NCBI RefSeq assembly: GCF_003576645.1
Contig: NC_044920.1
Span: 7,212,096 to 7,276,095 of the forward strand
Reading direction: 5' to 3'
Source: Ipomoea triloba
Taxonomy: Eukaryota; Streptophyta; Magnoliopsida; Solanales; Convolvulaceae
DNA length: 64,000 bases
The notes under the pieces are model-generated. The model saw only the letters and a program-made list of their open reading frames with translations. It did not search any database and was not told where the DNA came from. Shown in pieces: positions 33,026 through 45,142 of the stretch (its first letter is position 1; the number at the start of each line of letters is the position of its first letter). The position numbers and the translations under genes are program-made.

Positions 33026-33337
33026 CTTAATATTGATGCTTAGTGTACATTATTTGTTGCACTTTTAATACATTTTACTTGCACTTAGGTGCACTATATA
33101 AAACTGTTACTTGCACTTTTAACACAATTTACTTGCACTTCAAAGTTCAATTATTTGCGAAAATGTTACTGTGTTTTCTTTATACAATGTTTCTGACCGT
33201 TAGATTTAATTTGGACACGTGGATAGCTATGATTGGTTCTCAATTCTCTCTTGGACAATTGGTTCTCACTTAAACGCCCTCCTATAAATACATGCATGCA
33301 CACATACACACACACGCTCTCGCGCGCGCACACACAC

Positions 33338-33401
<64 letters not shown>

Positions 33402-33564
33402 TGTATGCATGGTGTGTATGTATATGTGGTCACAAAAAAGCTATTATTTATGACTAAATTACCAAGTGTCACAAAAGAGTTGTCACTAAATGTATTAATA
33501 TTTGTAGTGATTGTATGTTATTTTTCCTCATGAACCTTTTAAATTTTCTGACAAACATAGCAAA
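33026..33564. mobile_element. Insertion within copia gag, with (TA)n and a CACTA-like end
   Basis: This stretch breaks the gag frame. It holds repeats of TTACTTGCACTT (33065-33140), a CA/CG run and a TA run (33338-33400). On the minus strand, CACTACAAATATTAATAC near 33511 looks like a CACTA-type terminus, but no matching opposite end was found. The composition may reflect two insertions. Confidence 0.4.
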
Positions 33565-34200
33565 CTATTCATCAGTTAAAAAATCAGAGGGGTTAGAGTT
33601 AGACCTGAAAGATGTTGATGGTTGTTATTCAGCAACCAACGCAGCATTCTTTGGCTCGTCAACTTCACGTCTTGGTTCCCTCTGGCTGAAGATTTGAGAA
33701 GTTTGAATGACCTTGAGGTCTCGGTGGTCCCTCATTGCAATCACCTTCATCAATCACGACTTGGGCAGTGCTCAAAGGATCTTGTTGATCTCCTTCTAAG
33801 ATAACTCCTTTCCTAGACCTGCTACCTCACTTAGGAGCTTCATAAATCAAGATTCCATCTCGGCTATGCTTTCACCATTAAACCATTTGGAAATCCTCAA
33901 ATTTTTTCATGGAAATGGTGAGTGCGTTTTCCTTCTCTTGCTCATCAACCTCGCTTATTTGCATGAAGATGTTCCATATTTCCCTAACCGATTGACATTT
34001 CCGGATCCTTAGGAAGAACGTCTTATCAACTGTTTTAAACAATATGTCCTTTGCAATATTATCTAAGTTGTTTCTTGTCCTGTCCTCATATGTCCAAGCG
34101 TGTTGAGGCTTAGAAACATAATCAGGAGCATCTAGCCCTTGTGTGGATGCATGGGCGTTGACCATCATTATTTGTACCGGCCCTTCGATTATAACTTCTC
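33565..34200 (-). pseudogene. Copia gag, UBN2-type domain
   Basis: The best open part (33878-34168, 96 residues) contains WTYEDRTRNNLDNIAKDILF, then VREIWNIFMQI and MKKFEDFQM, the order of the gag domain of plant Ty1/copia elements. It is followed in another frame by SIAEMESRFMKLLSEVAGLG. Frame shifts make it inactive. It lies directly downstream of the primer site and LTR of the same element. Confidence 0.8.
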
Positions 34201-34397
34201 ACATTTTGTCATGTACGACCGAGAGGTGTGCCTGTATGTGCACCTTCTAATCATCAAATTTATTTAAATTAAACATAAGATTTTTAGACATATGATGATC
34301 CATATTTGTAAGATAAATTTATATGCAAAGAAAAAGGATTTTTCTCGAAAAGATATCACCAGGCAGTATATAGAGAGTGTTTACCGTTCAAGGTAAC

Positions 34398-34413
34398 TTG
34401 CTCTAACACCACT
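34398..34413 (-). other. Primer-binding site of the copia element
   Basis: On the minus strand the LTR end ACCAACA is followed by AGTGGTGTTAGAGCAAG, a two-base variant of the methionine-tRNA site TGGTATCAGAGCA. Confidence 0.7.
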
Positions 34414-35770
34414 TGTTGGTCCCGGTGGGTAGGGGTTTCCAAGTCTAGAGGGGGGTGAATAGACTTTGTACAATTTTTGAAAATTAACGATTTGACTAAA
34501 GAAGCTTCGAAGGGTTACATCTTTGCAACTTCAATGATTCGAGAGTTTAACACAACGAAAATAAATTATACCCCTTATTAGTTAGTTTTACATGTAGTTT
34601 GTTCTTGAAAGATTAAGTTTGCGTGAATGATATGCAACAAATAAAAGCAGTAATGTAAAAGATATATAGAGAAAGATTTTTATAGTGGTTCGGTCAACTC
34701 ATCCTACTCCACTCTTCTGCTTAAAATACTTAGGGAGTTATGCACTATCACGTTAGTACAAAAAGGACGTTCAAGCCTTGAACACAAAGCCAGCCTCGAA
34801 TTCCACAGGTTTTTCAACTCCTTAATGAGTTTACTCTGCTTCTTTCTACTTCTACCAAGTAAAGATGCAAAGGGTTGAAGATAAGGTTTCTTCAATCCTC
34901 CAACTAATAGCTTGGCTTCTTGAATATTAATTTGAACTTCTTTTGCATCACAAGTCACTTGAATCTGGATAAAAATTTTGAGTTTTTTCTCCTTCACTAG
35001 TCTTTGCTTGAATATTGATTTGAACACTTAAGAAAATTTTTGAAAATGACCAACACCTTCTTCAGTCTTGAGTGGAGGTATTTATAGGCGTTTTAGAAAT
35101 GTGTCCGTTAGAGGGGAACCCATTTCAAACATCTATTGACCAGCTTGTAGAGACCAACGTATAATCTAGAGGTTAGGTAGACTTGGTAGACTTTCCAGCC
35201 GTTAGACACTTAATTTGCATTGAGCATATCTTTTGTTAGACTTTAAGGAAAATTCTCCTTGGGATGTGAACTTAGGACTCTCTTTGCCTTGGTGACATTC
35301 ATTAGTGTTTTAAGGTTTCGAACTATTAGCTCAGAGAATGTCTCGAGCAATTCTTTTCGAATGGTTAATTGTCACTATTCGAGTTAACGTTTCAAACCTT
35401 AACACTCTAGTATCTTTTGGATACGTATAGTTGACATTAATATTAGTTCCAACTTTTACTCAAAAGGTAGGCCCTTCTACCATTCGGCCTTTGCAACCTT
35501 TTAGTCTTCCAGTCTTATACTCTTCGAATCTTCTTCTCAAACTCTTCAACTCTTCAAGATATTCATCTTCAAACTATTCGAAGGGTAACCATTCAAGTTA
35601 CTATTCGAACTTTGTTGAGTCTATCTGAAATGTAGCTTCTCGAGTTAACATTCTAACTATTCAAATTGAGCATAAATCACCTAAGTCTTAAATGATAAAA
35701 TATGTAGGGGACTAGCTAAAATTCCTAACTCTTGGTATCATCAAAATCTAAATTACAAATATTCCTAACA
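34414..35770 (-). mobile_element. 5' LTR of a copia element, 1357 bp
   Basis: On the minus strand it runs from TGTTAGGAATATTTG (35770) to GGACCAACA (34414), with TG/CA ends and TATTTATAGG (about 35079) as likely TATA region. Primer site and gag follow in the right order. A diverged fragment of the same LTR is at 2626-3416. No second LTR of this copy is in the window; pol and the 3' LTR are missing. Confidence 0.85.
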
Positions 35771-35804
35771 TAGCGCTACCCCAACCATGCAGAACCGTAG
35801 CGTC

Positions 35805-36477
35805 TAGAGGGGTGTAAACGAATCGAATCGAGTCAAATACTTCAGTATTCGATTCGAATTCGATTATTTTGATGAGTATTCGAATTCGAATTCGTTTAGT
35901 GTTCGAATCTTAAATTTCGATTCGTATTCGATTCGACCAATTTATTCGAATATATTCGATTCGAGTCGAATATTCGAATTCGAAATGACTATCTTAATTT
36001 TTTTTTAAATTTTTCAATAAATTAAGATAAAATATAACAAAAATTGTCGCGGCCGTGAAGATTGTAGCCTTCGCCGAATGACAATGGCCGTGAGGAGTTG
36101 CTGCCCTGCCTTGCTGAGTTGCTCTCCTTGTTGCCGTGCTTCCTTGCCACAACGGTAGTCTGCCGTTAAAAGGGGAGGACAAGAAGAGGGCGAAGCTTGG
36201 TGGAAGAGGCGAAGTTGGGAACTACGGCTGCCGTGCTAGGAAGACTGAAGGGTGAAGCACTGAAGCGGCTGCTCTCACTTTTATTTTAACTTAGGGTTTA
36301 TGCCTTTACTAGTTTAGTTTCTTTATATATATTCAAATATTCGAATACTATTCGAATAGAATCTATCCTGATTTGTATTTGGATTTGAATAACATTCGAA
36401 TCAAAATATGTATTCAAATTCGGATTCGTATTCGAAATATTCGAATCAAAATTATTTGATTTGTTTACACCCCTCTA
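35805..36477. mobile_element. hAT-like element rich in ATTCGAAT
   Basis: The ends TAGAGGGGTGTAAACGAATC and GATTTGTTTACACCCCTCTA are inverted repeats. Subterminal zones hold many ATTCGAAT/GATTCGA motifs, which in hAT elements are often transposase-binding repeats. The GC-rich centre (36046-36260) looks like an untranslated leader on the minus strand. No transposase remains and no exact 8-bp duplication was found. Confidence 0.7.
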
Positions 36478-36905
36478 CCTAGCCAATCATCAGCCCGTCA
36501 AGTTCAATGAAAGCTGGCATGGAATTTACTAATCAGCATGGACAATAGCCTCACTCCCCTGCGCGCTCCATGATGCAGCTAGACCGGCGGCCAAAGCTCT
36601 AATCCCTTCAATTCCATACCCATGCGTACACCATTCCAAACAAGTTCATTGCGATTCTTCCAAATAGACCAAAGAGTTGAAATCACCCCCTTCCTTAATT
36701 ATCTCATCACTCCCTGTAGCAATAATCTGAGATAACCATGGCAGAAAACCCGTAGTAACAGCCTCAGCTTGCACACCACCCAAACCTCTAGTCCAAACGT
36801 CACAGATACCACCACACTCAACAAACACATGGTTCTGAAGCAGCATTGCACCACGGGCATGACTCATCTAACTCAACTCCCCTACCCCTCAAGGCGCTAC
36901 GCACC
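36478..36905 (-). pseudogene. LINE fragment: zf-RVT and linker
   Basis: Reading the minus strand across shifts gives LTVRSALRGRGVELDESCPW then CNAASEP, HVFVECGGICDVW, and WKNRNELVWNGV. These are the zinc-binding region and the following Trp-rich helix that precede RNase H in L1-type ORF2. The fragment is short and broken, with neither RT nor RNase H left. Confidence 0.75.
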
Positions 36906-36987
36906 GTGAGAATATTTTGGGCACACCTCTAGACAAAATAAAGAAAAACTTAAAGTTGATCTAACTAAAAGAAATTAAAATTAAATA

Positions 36988-37243
36988 CTACCTCCGTCCG
37001 AAAATGGTTGTCTGGTTCGTTTAAAGAGGCTCGACTGAAGTAATTTTTAATCCAATTTTTCATAATATAAGTTTAACATTAATATATGAAATTTATATAT
37101 TTAGAAACTACATTAAAAGTACTATTAAACACAAAAAATTAAATTTAAAAATAAAAAAAATTACTAAAGAAAATAAGCAAAGAAAAAAGAGTTGGTTTGA
37201 CCAATGAATAGTAAATAGGATAGGTAGAATGGGACAGAGGGAG
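36988..37243. mobile_element. Stowaway-like MITE, copy 2
   Basis: CTACCTCCGTCCG to GGGACAGAGGGAG with TA on each side; closely matches copy 1 at 3535-3793. Confidence 0.85.
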
Positions 37244-38296
37244 TAGTATTTATGAATATAGTGTCTTTTCTATTCAAATTATTTTATCTAATGATTATAT
37301 TTCATATTTTTTCATAAAAATTTTTATAGAATTTCAAAGTGTTTTAAAATTTCTCATTTTCACTCCACTCAAGTATATTTTTGACTCCACCCCTAACTAT
37401 CGTGTAGTCTACCAAAAACATTCTATTGTATGTAATTTATAATATATTTTGTATTTGAACCTTATTATGGGTGTTTGATACTTTGTCATTGACATTTTTA
37501 ACATCATTTTTCTGGATCCGTCCTGCCAACAACAACTACACTTCCACCCCAAGTAGCAATCAAACCTTCATTGAACACTCCCCTTCTCCACAACCTTCTT
37601 AATGGCATTATTTCCACCCAAGTCAGCTTCACATAGCATCAACAAAGTTGTTTCCATGACCATCCTCAGCCTCTTCTATCAAAATCCCAACAATGAATAT
37701 GGAAGAAGCATCAAGAATATAATTTTCACACCTCTGACATGCAAAATCAATACTCCAACGAAGAATAGCAACCAAAACTTTTTAAGGTATCCTTATCCTC
37801 ATGCAATACTCTCTCAATTTTAAAAGGGTCTCACTTCTACATCATCAAGTTTGTAATTCATCACTATTTTACTTTTATCCCTACAATATTCTCTCACTTT
37901 TAATAGTGATCCACTATCACATCACAATACAATAAAATAACAAAATAATAATAATAATAAAATAATTTAAAAATAAATAAAGTACAAAAAGGGTGACATG
38001 CAACAACCTTTTATGCTCTTAATAACAAGCTTGTTATACACCTAAGAGTTAAAAAACTAAATCTACTTTGATCTGTCATCTCTCATCTTGCAAAGGAGAA
38101 GATTGGTTGGGATTGGGATAAGGACAACCTTATGTTGATGTATATATACATTCTAAAAATTAACAATTGATAATTCACAATTAACTTTATCAAATTTAAT
38201 TATTTATATAAATAACTAATACAATCAATTAAGTTAATTGATAATTGTAATAATTAATGCAAATAATTAACAATAAAAAGTTAATATAAACACTTA
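37244..38296. other. Unassigned stretch with a possible MITE
   Basis: TTAAGGTATCCTTATCC (37781) and GGATAAGGACAACCTTA (about 38116) are roughly inverted and could bound a 350-bp MITE. The 73-residue frame at 37602 shows no family resemblance. Confidence 0.35.
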
Positions 38297-38440
38297 GGTT
38301 GTGTTTGATTCACACAAGGGAATCGGAATCGGAATGTGAATCAAATACTTGGAAATGGTAATTGATTTTGGTAAAAATATTTTGCATGTTTGGTAGTAAG
38401 GTGAAATTGGAATGATTACCAATATTGATGTTTGGTTATG
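38297..38440. mobile_element. GTGTTTGG-type MITE fragment
   Basis: GGTTGTGTTTGATTCACACA and GGAATCGGAATCGGAATG followed by TACTTGGAAATGGTAATTG match, inverted, the end of the copies at 28932 and 30515. Confidence 0.55.
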
Positions 38441-38660
38441 TATGACCCTATAATGGAAATAAATGTTTTAAAAATACCAAAAAAAAATTAATACAATTGA
38501 TCCTAATATAACATCTAAAGCATCAATATAAAAAAAAATCAATATAAACATCTAAAAACACTTATTTAAACTTAAAAATTAAATTGTCAATAAGATAAAA
38601 TGATACTCGTACATATTTATTAGAGAATAATGTTTTTAATTGAAAGAGTAATAAAAATAA

Positions 38661-38701
<41 letters not shown>

Positions 38702-39216
38702 ATGTGGGATTTGATTAATGATTATAGTAAAAAAGAGACATATACTTAAAATCGCAGGTCTCGAACTGAAAGAGACAACGCATGCGAAGACATTGACAGG
38801 GGCAGGTGTGTTTGTTTGTGGACCCCAGGAGATAGCATCCTAGTTTTAGATTTTTTAAGGTAAAATATATATATAGGGCAGCATGGCTTGGCATGGCATG
38901 GGTGATTTAATTTGCTGGAAACGTTACGTCTTTGTTTCCACAACACATTTTCTCAACTCATACTTCATCTAACCATTCTCCCACTCCATCACTTCATTAT
39001 TATTACATCTATACTATACTACTACATGCTGCTGCTATATGTCTATATGCATCATCATTGTGTTTCACTCTATATATACTTTATATTTTCTCTCTCTCTA
39101 CTTTTTTCTTTTAACAATAGGATAAAATTTTTTAACTATTAATAGAAAGTGTACACTGGGTAAATCACATTTTGTGACTCTAACCAACAAAGGATTATAA
39201 GGAGATAAAACAACCT
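38441..39216. other. Unassigned stretch with (AAT)n
   Basis: An AAT run at 38655-38700. From 38860 to 39115 a TATATATATAGGGCAGC box followed by CT-rich DNA could be a lone promoter, but no gene follows it. Confidence 0.35.
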
Positions 39217-39225
39217 AAGTTAGCC

Positions 39226-39535
39226 TGCAAATTTTACTATGGGCCACGCATCAAAACGACGTCATTTTGATTAATGAAAACAGACGGATGAAACGGTCTC
39301 CGGTAACTGCAGTTCCATTTTAACACAACTGCAGTATCAGTTCAACACAACTATAGTATCAGTTCAACACAAATGCAGTATCAATTCAACAAAACTGCAG
39401 TACCAGTTCAACACAACTGTAGTATCATTTGATCAAGATGAACTATAGTATCAGCTACCGAGATGTACAGGAGTCGTTTCTCCCACTTATTAAAACGACG
39501 TCGTTTTGTGACCATGGTCCACGGTATACGTACTG
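39226..39535. mobile_element. MULE-like MITE, relative of 24633-24891
   Basis: Starts TGCAAATTTTACTATGGGCC and ends GGTCCACGGTATACGTACTG. AAGTTAGCC flanks it exactly (39217-39225 and 39536-39544). The interior is a 22-bp array based on CAGTTCAACACAACTGCAGT, bounded by AAAACGACGTCGTTTT. Confidence 0.9.
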
Positions 39536-39544
39536 AAGTTAGCC

Positions 39545-39862
39545 ATAACTTACCATTTCAAATCAAAAAGGTAAATAAGTAACTCCGATTGAAAATCGAA
39601 CTTGTAACCTTGTGGTGACTAAATTAGACAGAATTGCCCATATTTTCTCTCTACTTAACCTTTATAATAAATGATAAATTATGCGACAACAATTGCTAGT
39701 GTAAAAACAAAAAAAAAAATATGAATTATTCAAATCAAGTAATTAAACGGCCTAAATTTAAATACTGGCAATTTAAAAAACAATTAACAATTAAAAGCAA
39801 ATATTTTACTATATATAAAAGTATAGTTGTATTGTGTTATTGAGTAGGTAGAACATTAACCA
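39545..39862. other. Intergenic stretch with a tRNA-like B-box motif
   Basis: On the minus strand GGTTACAAGTTCGATTTTC (39592-39610) resembles a pol III B box, possibly a decayed SINE. Nothing else is recognised. Confidence 0.3.
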
Positions 39863-40050
39863 ACATGGTTGGCGTGGTTGTTCAGCACCTCGTCCCTTAA
39901 GCATGAGGTTGTGGGTTCAATCCCCACCTAGGTGAATGGAGCAAACCATTTGGCTAGTCCCCTACCACTTAGTGTGCTGATCGTTGGGACAGAGGTTAGT
40001 CTTCTAGCCTTCGGTTGAAGGGATTCCTTGGGCAAGAACCCAAAAAAAAA
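39863..40050 (+). mobile_element. tRNA-derived SINE with A tail
   Basis: GGCGTGGTTGTTCAG (39871) fits a pol III A box and GGGTTCAATCCC (39913) a B box, spaced as in a SINE head. A body of about 110 bases and a run of nine A (40042-40050) follow. No flanking duplication was found. Confidence 0.75.
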
Positions 40051-40157
40051 GAGGGTTTTTGTGTTTATATCAAGAACAATGGAGTCATTGTTCCACAAGC
40101 CTAAAAGTTTTTTGAAGTGCACCCCATTGATATTAACTAACATATATAGTAGACTTT

Positions 40158-40158
<1 letters not shown>

Positions 40159-40213
<55 letters not shown>
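40159..40213 (+). repeat. (TA)n microsatellite
   Basis: About 55 bases of TA repeat; the IYIYIY reading frames here are artefacts of it. Confidence 0.95.
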
Positions 40214-40216
<3 letters not shown>

Positions 40217-40540
40217 ATGTGTGTACACGTGCATATCACTTAAGTTGTATTATGTACTATCAACACTTTATCATCATAATATTTAGTGTAAAGGAATTAA
40301 TTGACTAAGAGTACATATGCAATTTTATGGATCAATAAGCTCGCATAAAATATAAAGGGATAAAATGATAAGGACAATATGATTGCAATAATATTTCCTT
40401 GATTGATGTTAGGGTATTACAAATAGATTGTAAGAAAGAAACATATTGGAATATAACATGGTTTGTAATAACTAAGACATAAGTTATTTAATTATAAAAG
40501 AGGAAATCGTAACTAATCTAGCTAATAACTCATGGTGGAC
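40214..40540. other. Unassigned AT-rich stretch
   Basis: No recognisable feature. Confidence 0.4.
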
Positions 40541-41620
40541 CACTAGACTAGATCAAGGTTGATGCGCGTGCGGTAGGTTGCAAAACTAAGTCAATGCCCA
40601 TCCCCCAAGGCTCGGTAACAGGCTAAGGATTTTGGACTCTTTTTAGGCCACCAAAGTCATCTTCTTGGGCCCCAGGAAATGGGTTCCCAGTCGGCCAGTC
40701 CCAGAGTCCCCCTATTATTGGGTCGTTTCAAATATCTCTATCATCAGCCGCCCCCACTCTCTAAGTTGTCATGCGAGGCTAAGCATGGGTAATCGCCCCC
40801 GACCTCGTCCTCCCCAGGGCCGAGTGTAGTGCCAGGGGCCAGAGCTCGGGCTCAAGCTAATGTAGAGGTCAATTCGCCTAATGCGACCCCAAACGTCGAC
40901 CCAAATTACATAAGAGGGGAAAGGGGTTCGAGCTCGCCCTACTTTGATTAGTGGTCGACCTCAACTTGATCAACACCCCCCCCCCTTTTGCCGAGCACAC
41001 GTTGAGGGACTTGTCTTGTCCCGGGTGTACATGCTCATGATTTTTGAGCTCATGCCGAAGTGCTCGTCCTTCAAAAAGCCGAGCTCGTGTTGAAGAACCT
41101 CCTTTCCCCGCAAAGTTGAGGTCATGATTTGTTGAGCCCATGTAGGAGACCACACGTCATTTTGGGTAGTCGGGCTCGTGACTTGTCGAGCTCATGCTAA
41201 AGGATTTTTTTTGCTCCGAGAAGCCAAGCTCATAGCTTGCCGAGTTCACCTCAAGGGACTTACATGTTCCTGAGCGCTCGAGCCCGCACCTAAGGATGTC
41301 ACTCACTTCCGATGGCCAACCTCGTGAGATCGCATTGAAAGCTCGTTTTGCCTCAAGTAGCCAAGATCATAATTACAGGGGAGCCTGACCTCATATGCCA
41401 GCCGACCTCAATCCTGCGAGAGAGGAGAGATGTCCTAACTCACCCCCAACAAGCTCGTGTTTCTATAGTGAGGAGTTCACATTGCCATGGCTCGCTTGTG
41501 TTCGAGCTTGTCGAAGGACTTGCCTCACTCTGTGAAGTCGGGGTCATGCTTTCCAACCTCATGCCTAATGTCTTGCCTTGTCCTAGGAAGCTCGTACAGA
41601 AAGTTAGTTTCATCACAACC
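40541..41620. repeat. GC-richer region with degenerate GAGCTCATG tandem repeats
   Basis: From about 40985 the phrase GAGCTCATGCxGAAGGACTT recurs in diverged form at intervals of roughly 65-75 bases, alternating with GCCGAGCTCGTG. No frame is conserved across the units, so it is not a gene. It resembles repeat arrays found in LTRs or untranslated regions of large plant gypsy elements, but no LTR ends were located. Confidence 0.5.
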
Positions 41621-42356
41621 AGTTATATTGTGTGTAGTTATATCAGGTACAATAAATACAATAAATTTTGTTCATATAATTATTACAAAATAAAAATATT
41701 TGATATTAATTTCAAATTTTAAAAGTTTAGATATATTAATCACAACACATATATTTAAAATTTTCAAATTTTGCGTGATAAGATTACCTGTTGAAGTGTC
41801 AACATTTATATCCCTGAATTGATATTTAGAATTGTTGTAACAAATTATGCTCATTAGCTATTAGCTCCTAAAGGTTTTCATTATCCACCATCCTTTTACA
41901 AGAGGGAATACAACACACACACACACATATTTTTTCCTATTGTAGTAGGAAATTAGTTAGTCAATTGCTTTAATATTTCAAGTTAAGTAAAGCTCTTATT
42001 TTTCTACCAAAAAAAAAAAAAACAAAACATGTTGTGATATTTACTTTCTTTTATGAAAATTATAAATCCATCAAGGATTTATAAATAAACATTAGTATCT
42101 AATGACCTATAATTTCTAGCTCATGACTTTTAATAAGTTGCATGCATATCTAAGTTTATTTTGCCAATTATTTAGCGGAACTTTTAATAATATACATTAT
42201 GGGAGATCATATTTGATTAAAATTAATTCGAGGTCTCTGCGTGAACACTCGCTTCATACCATCTCATCATTTTTGTTTTCTTTTCATATAGACACCATTT
42301 ATAACCTACATGGCTAATAGCTCAATGTTGTACAAAAAGAATACAAAAGCGAGTTG

Positions 42357-42360
<4 letters not shown>
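41621..42360. other. Unassigned AT-rich stretch
   Basis: The part 41825-41920 (TTAGCTCCTAAAGGTTTTC, CATCCTTTTA, GAATACAACA) resembles 52065-52195, so both hold the end of the same unnamed repeat. Confidence 0.4.
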
Positions 42361-42403
<43 letters not shown>

Positions 42404-42564
42404 TTTTGGTTCAAGTGCGGTCGTGCGGTCACACACCACTCAATGTTAAGAAGCACACCACAATGAAACACACCACAATGTTAAGAAACACACCACAGTG
42501 CATATTTTTGTGGTGTGTTTCTTAACATTGAGTGGTGTGAACCGCACGGCCGCACCTGAACATG

Positions 42565-42616
<52 letters not shown>
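42361..42616. mobile_element. Inverted-repeat element embedded in (TA)n
   Basis: TA runs on both sides (42363-42400 and 42572-42615) enclose GGTTCAAGTGCGGTCGTGCG and its inverse CGCACGGCCGCACCTGAAC. The inner sequence repeats CACACCACAATGTTAAGAA and its complement. It looks like one element whose target was a TA microsatellite, like the Micron elements described in rice. The family name is an inference. Confidence 0.7.
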
Positions 42617-42621
<5 letters not shown>

Positions 42622-43023
42622 AATTGTTCGTTTTATATGTTAATCAATCTAGGCGCTTTTGGCACCTATCTCTAGATCCAGATTGCCATATAATATGAGC
42701 AATTTGAAGGCAATTGTGTTGTCGACAACTTATAACATTTTGAAGGATTTCTCCCATATTTATAAAAGTAGTTTTCAAAATTAACCAGATTATAGTCATT
42801 TCCCAAGGATATTTATATATGATTATTCTGCAACCCAGTATTATAATTATTTGGTGCACCTATAATTTTACTGGGTTTTTCTCATCATCTTGATGATCAT
42901 CTTAAACTTTCAAAACTTTCAAGAGCTCTCAGATTTTTCAAGAGTGACAATTTTTTTTACTAGATCTAGGTGTTATTGATTCTTATATATTAATGAATCT
43001 CCTGCACTTCTGTAGTTAAGGAG

Positions 43024-43067
<44 letters not shown>
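42617..43067. other. Unassigned stretch ending in (TA)n
   Basis: AT-rich; TA repeat at 43027-43067 directly beside the A tail of the next LINE. Confidence 0.5.
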
Positions 43068-43075
<8 letters not shown>

Positions 43076-43090
43076 TTTGAGAAAAAGAAC

Positions 43091-44605
43091 TTATATCATT
43101 AAATCAGAAGCAATAATGTTCACAAGGAAAAGAGGTGGGGAGATCAACCACTCCCCGCAACTTGACTCAGAAACGGCTTCCCTAGCTAAAGCATGGGCCG
43201 CACGGTTCGCAGATCGCCTCACAAAACAAAAAACCACATCATGAATCTGGGATGCGGCTTCTTTTACATCATCAATTAAAAAACCAAAAGAGTTATTAAA
43301 AGGTTCAGACGATAAAGCATAAAAAACAAGCTGAGAGTCTGTCTTGATATCCACGTCGCCTATGTCCATCTCCTTAATCCAGCTTAGCGCTTCTCTAATG
43401 CTCACAGCTTCGGCCTCTTTAACACTGAAAAACCCATCAAATTTTTTGGCTTTAGCTGTAACAAAATGACCCTGAGCATCACGAATGACCCATCCCATAC
43501 CCATACAAGAATTATTCATACTCATCGCCACATCCGTATTTAACTTAAGCCTACCTTGACTTGGTGGTGACCATCGTTCAGTACGAATGTCATGCATGGA
43601 CTGTACCACCTGCCCTTCATTTACACCCTTCCAAGCTAACCAAAGTGACAACGCAGAGTGTATTACTTGAGCCATCACATAAGGGACACCATTCCAGACA
43701 TAATCATTCCTGTTGTACCACAATCCCCAACAAAACATTGCAAATTTACATAAGTCATCACCATTTAGTTTAACAATGTTTCCAAAAAACCATTCGGTCA
43801 GTACACTATTACCGTAATAAGCAATCGGCAGACCAACTGCATTCCAGAACCTCCTTGTTTCATTGCAGTCCATAAACAAATGGGAAGCTGTTTCCACCTG
43901 TTGGTTGCACAAAAAACACATTATTGAGCACGCCACATGTTTAGTGTTCAATGCATCACGGGTAGGAAGAAAACCCGAGGCTAGTTGCCAACAAAAAGTC
44001 TTAACTTTTCGTGGTACCTGCATATTCCACAGCTTGGTCCATGGTTTTTGATCAATAAATTCTCCCAACAACTTCCTATAACAAGATTTTACTGTGTACT
44101 TCCCTTTAGAATCTGGTTCCCATATCCATGCATCCGGCGGCTTCCTCACACTTAATGGAAGATTAAGAATCAGTTCGGCATCCCGGGTATTAAATATGTC
44201 GCGAACACACTCGTGATCCCACTGGGTACCATGCATACTAATAAGAGATGAAACCGGTGCTTGGGCGATAGAGTCATGCAATGTGGATGTAACATACGGG
44301 TTCGAGGCGTCAGTTAACCAAGGATCATTCCCAATAACAGTTGTAGCATCGTCCCCAATACTTCTTCGGCATCCCTCCTTCAACAAACTTTGCACTTCCA
44401 GCATTCCCCTCCAAATATATGAAGGGTTACTTCCTAGTTTAGCATCAAAATATGAAGATGTTGGATAATATCTAGCCTTGTAAACCCGAGCCATAAGGGA
44501 ATGCAGCATTGTCAAAAGACGCCATGCTTGTTTTCCTAATAAGGCTAAATTCGTTTCATGCAGTCGGCGAAAACCCATACCACCCCCGGCTTTCGGTATA
44601 CACAA
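43091..44605 (-). pseudogene. LINE ORF2 C-terminal part with intact RNase H
   Basis: 504 open residues. After the LCIPKAGGGMGFRRLHETNL linker come a zf-RVT region at about residues 165-260 (CFLCNQQVETASHLFMDC, with the full C-x2-C...H-x4-C set) and RNase H at about residues 350-475. LNTDVA, KEAEA and KTDSQ supply the three acidic catalytic residues, and RRSANRAAHALA the closing His/Asn segment. In the family RNase H removes template RNA and zf-RVT aids nucleic-acid binding. One TAG stop separates it from the RT piece upstream (44657-45142). Unlike the copy at 9190-10949 this half looks little damaged, so the insertion is relatively young. Confidence 0.9.
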
Positions 44606-44656
44606 CGAAGTCCAATTCCTCCAACGAATTCCTTTACCATTACCAATAATGCCTGT

Positions 44657-45142
44657 CTACCAGTATTCGTTCATCAATGTCTCCATCTCCTTGCACAGGC
44701 CTATAGGCAATAAAAACACCATCATGGCATAGGAAGGCATTGCCTGCACAACATTTTTAAGGAGGACTTCCCTACCTGCTCTTGACAGGAACCTTGCGTT
44801 CCAGCTTCTCACCTTATTTAAGATTTTCCCCTTCAGAAACCCCAGGATCTCTTTTTTCTTCCTTCCCACTAATGATGGCAGGCCCAAATATTTTTCTGAA
44901 GTGTCGCCTTCTCGCACTCCTAACATTGTGACCAGATTATTACTAATAGCCGGCTGCACATTAGCACTAAAACATACCATAGACTTGTTATAATTGATTT
45001 GTTGCCCCGTAGCCTTAGAGTACACTTCCAGAATCCATTTCATGCGCATGGTTTCAGTTTCATTAGCCCGGAAAAATAGGAAACAGTCATCTGCAAATAA
45101 CAGATGAGAAAGTGGGGGCCCCTCTAGCAACAATAGCACCAT
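44657..45142 (-). pseudogene. LINE reverse transcriptase, C-terminal part
   Basis: 161 residues: SHLLFADDCFLFFRAN with the intact F-A-D-D catalytic box, then QQINYNKSMVCFSANV, EKYLGLPSLVGRKKKEI and FLSRAGREVLLKNVVQAMP. It ends LMNEYW before a TAG stop and the next frame. The first RT blocks are missing, and a one-base shift lies just before PPLSH, so the copy is 5'-truncated and inactive. Confidence 0.9.

Noticed and set aside
38860..39120. A lone promoter with TATA box and CT-rich leader
   Set aside because: No coding sequence follows within reach and no repeat partner was found; kept only as a remark.
39928..40243. IYIYIYIY-containing frames on both strands (also 33233-33457)
   Set aside because: Direct translation of (TA)n microsatellites.
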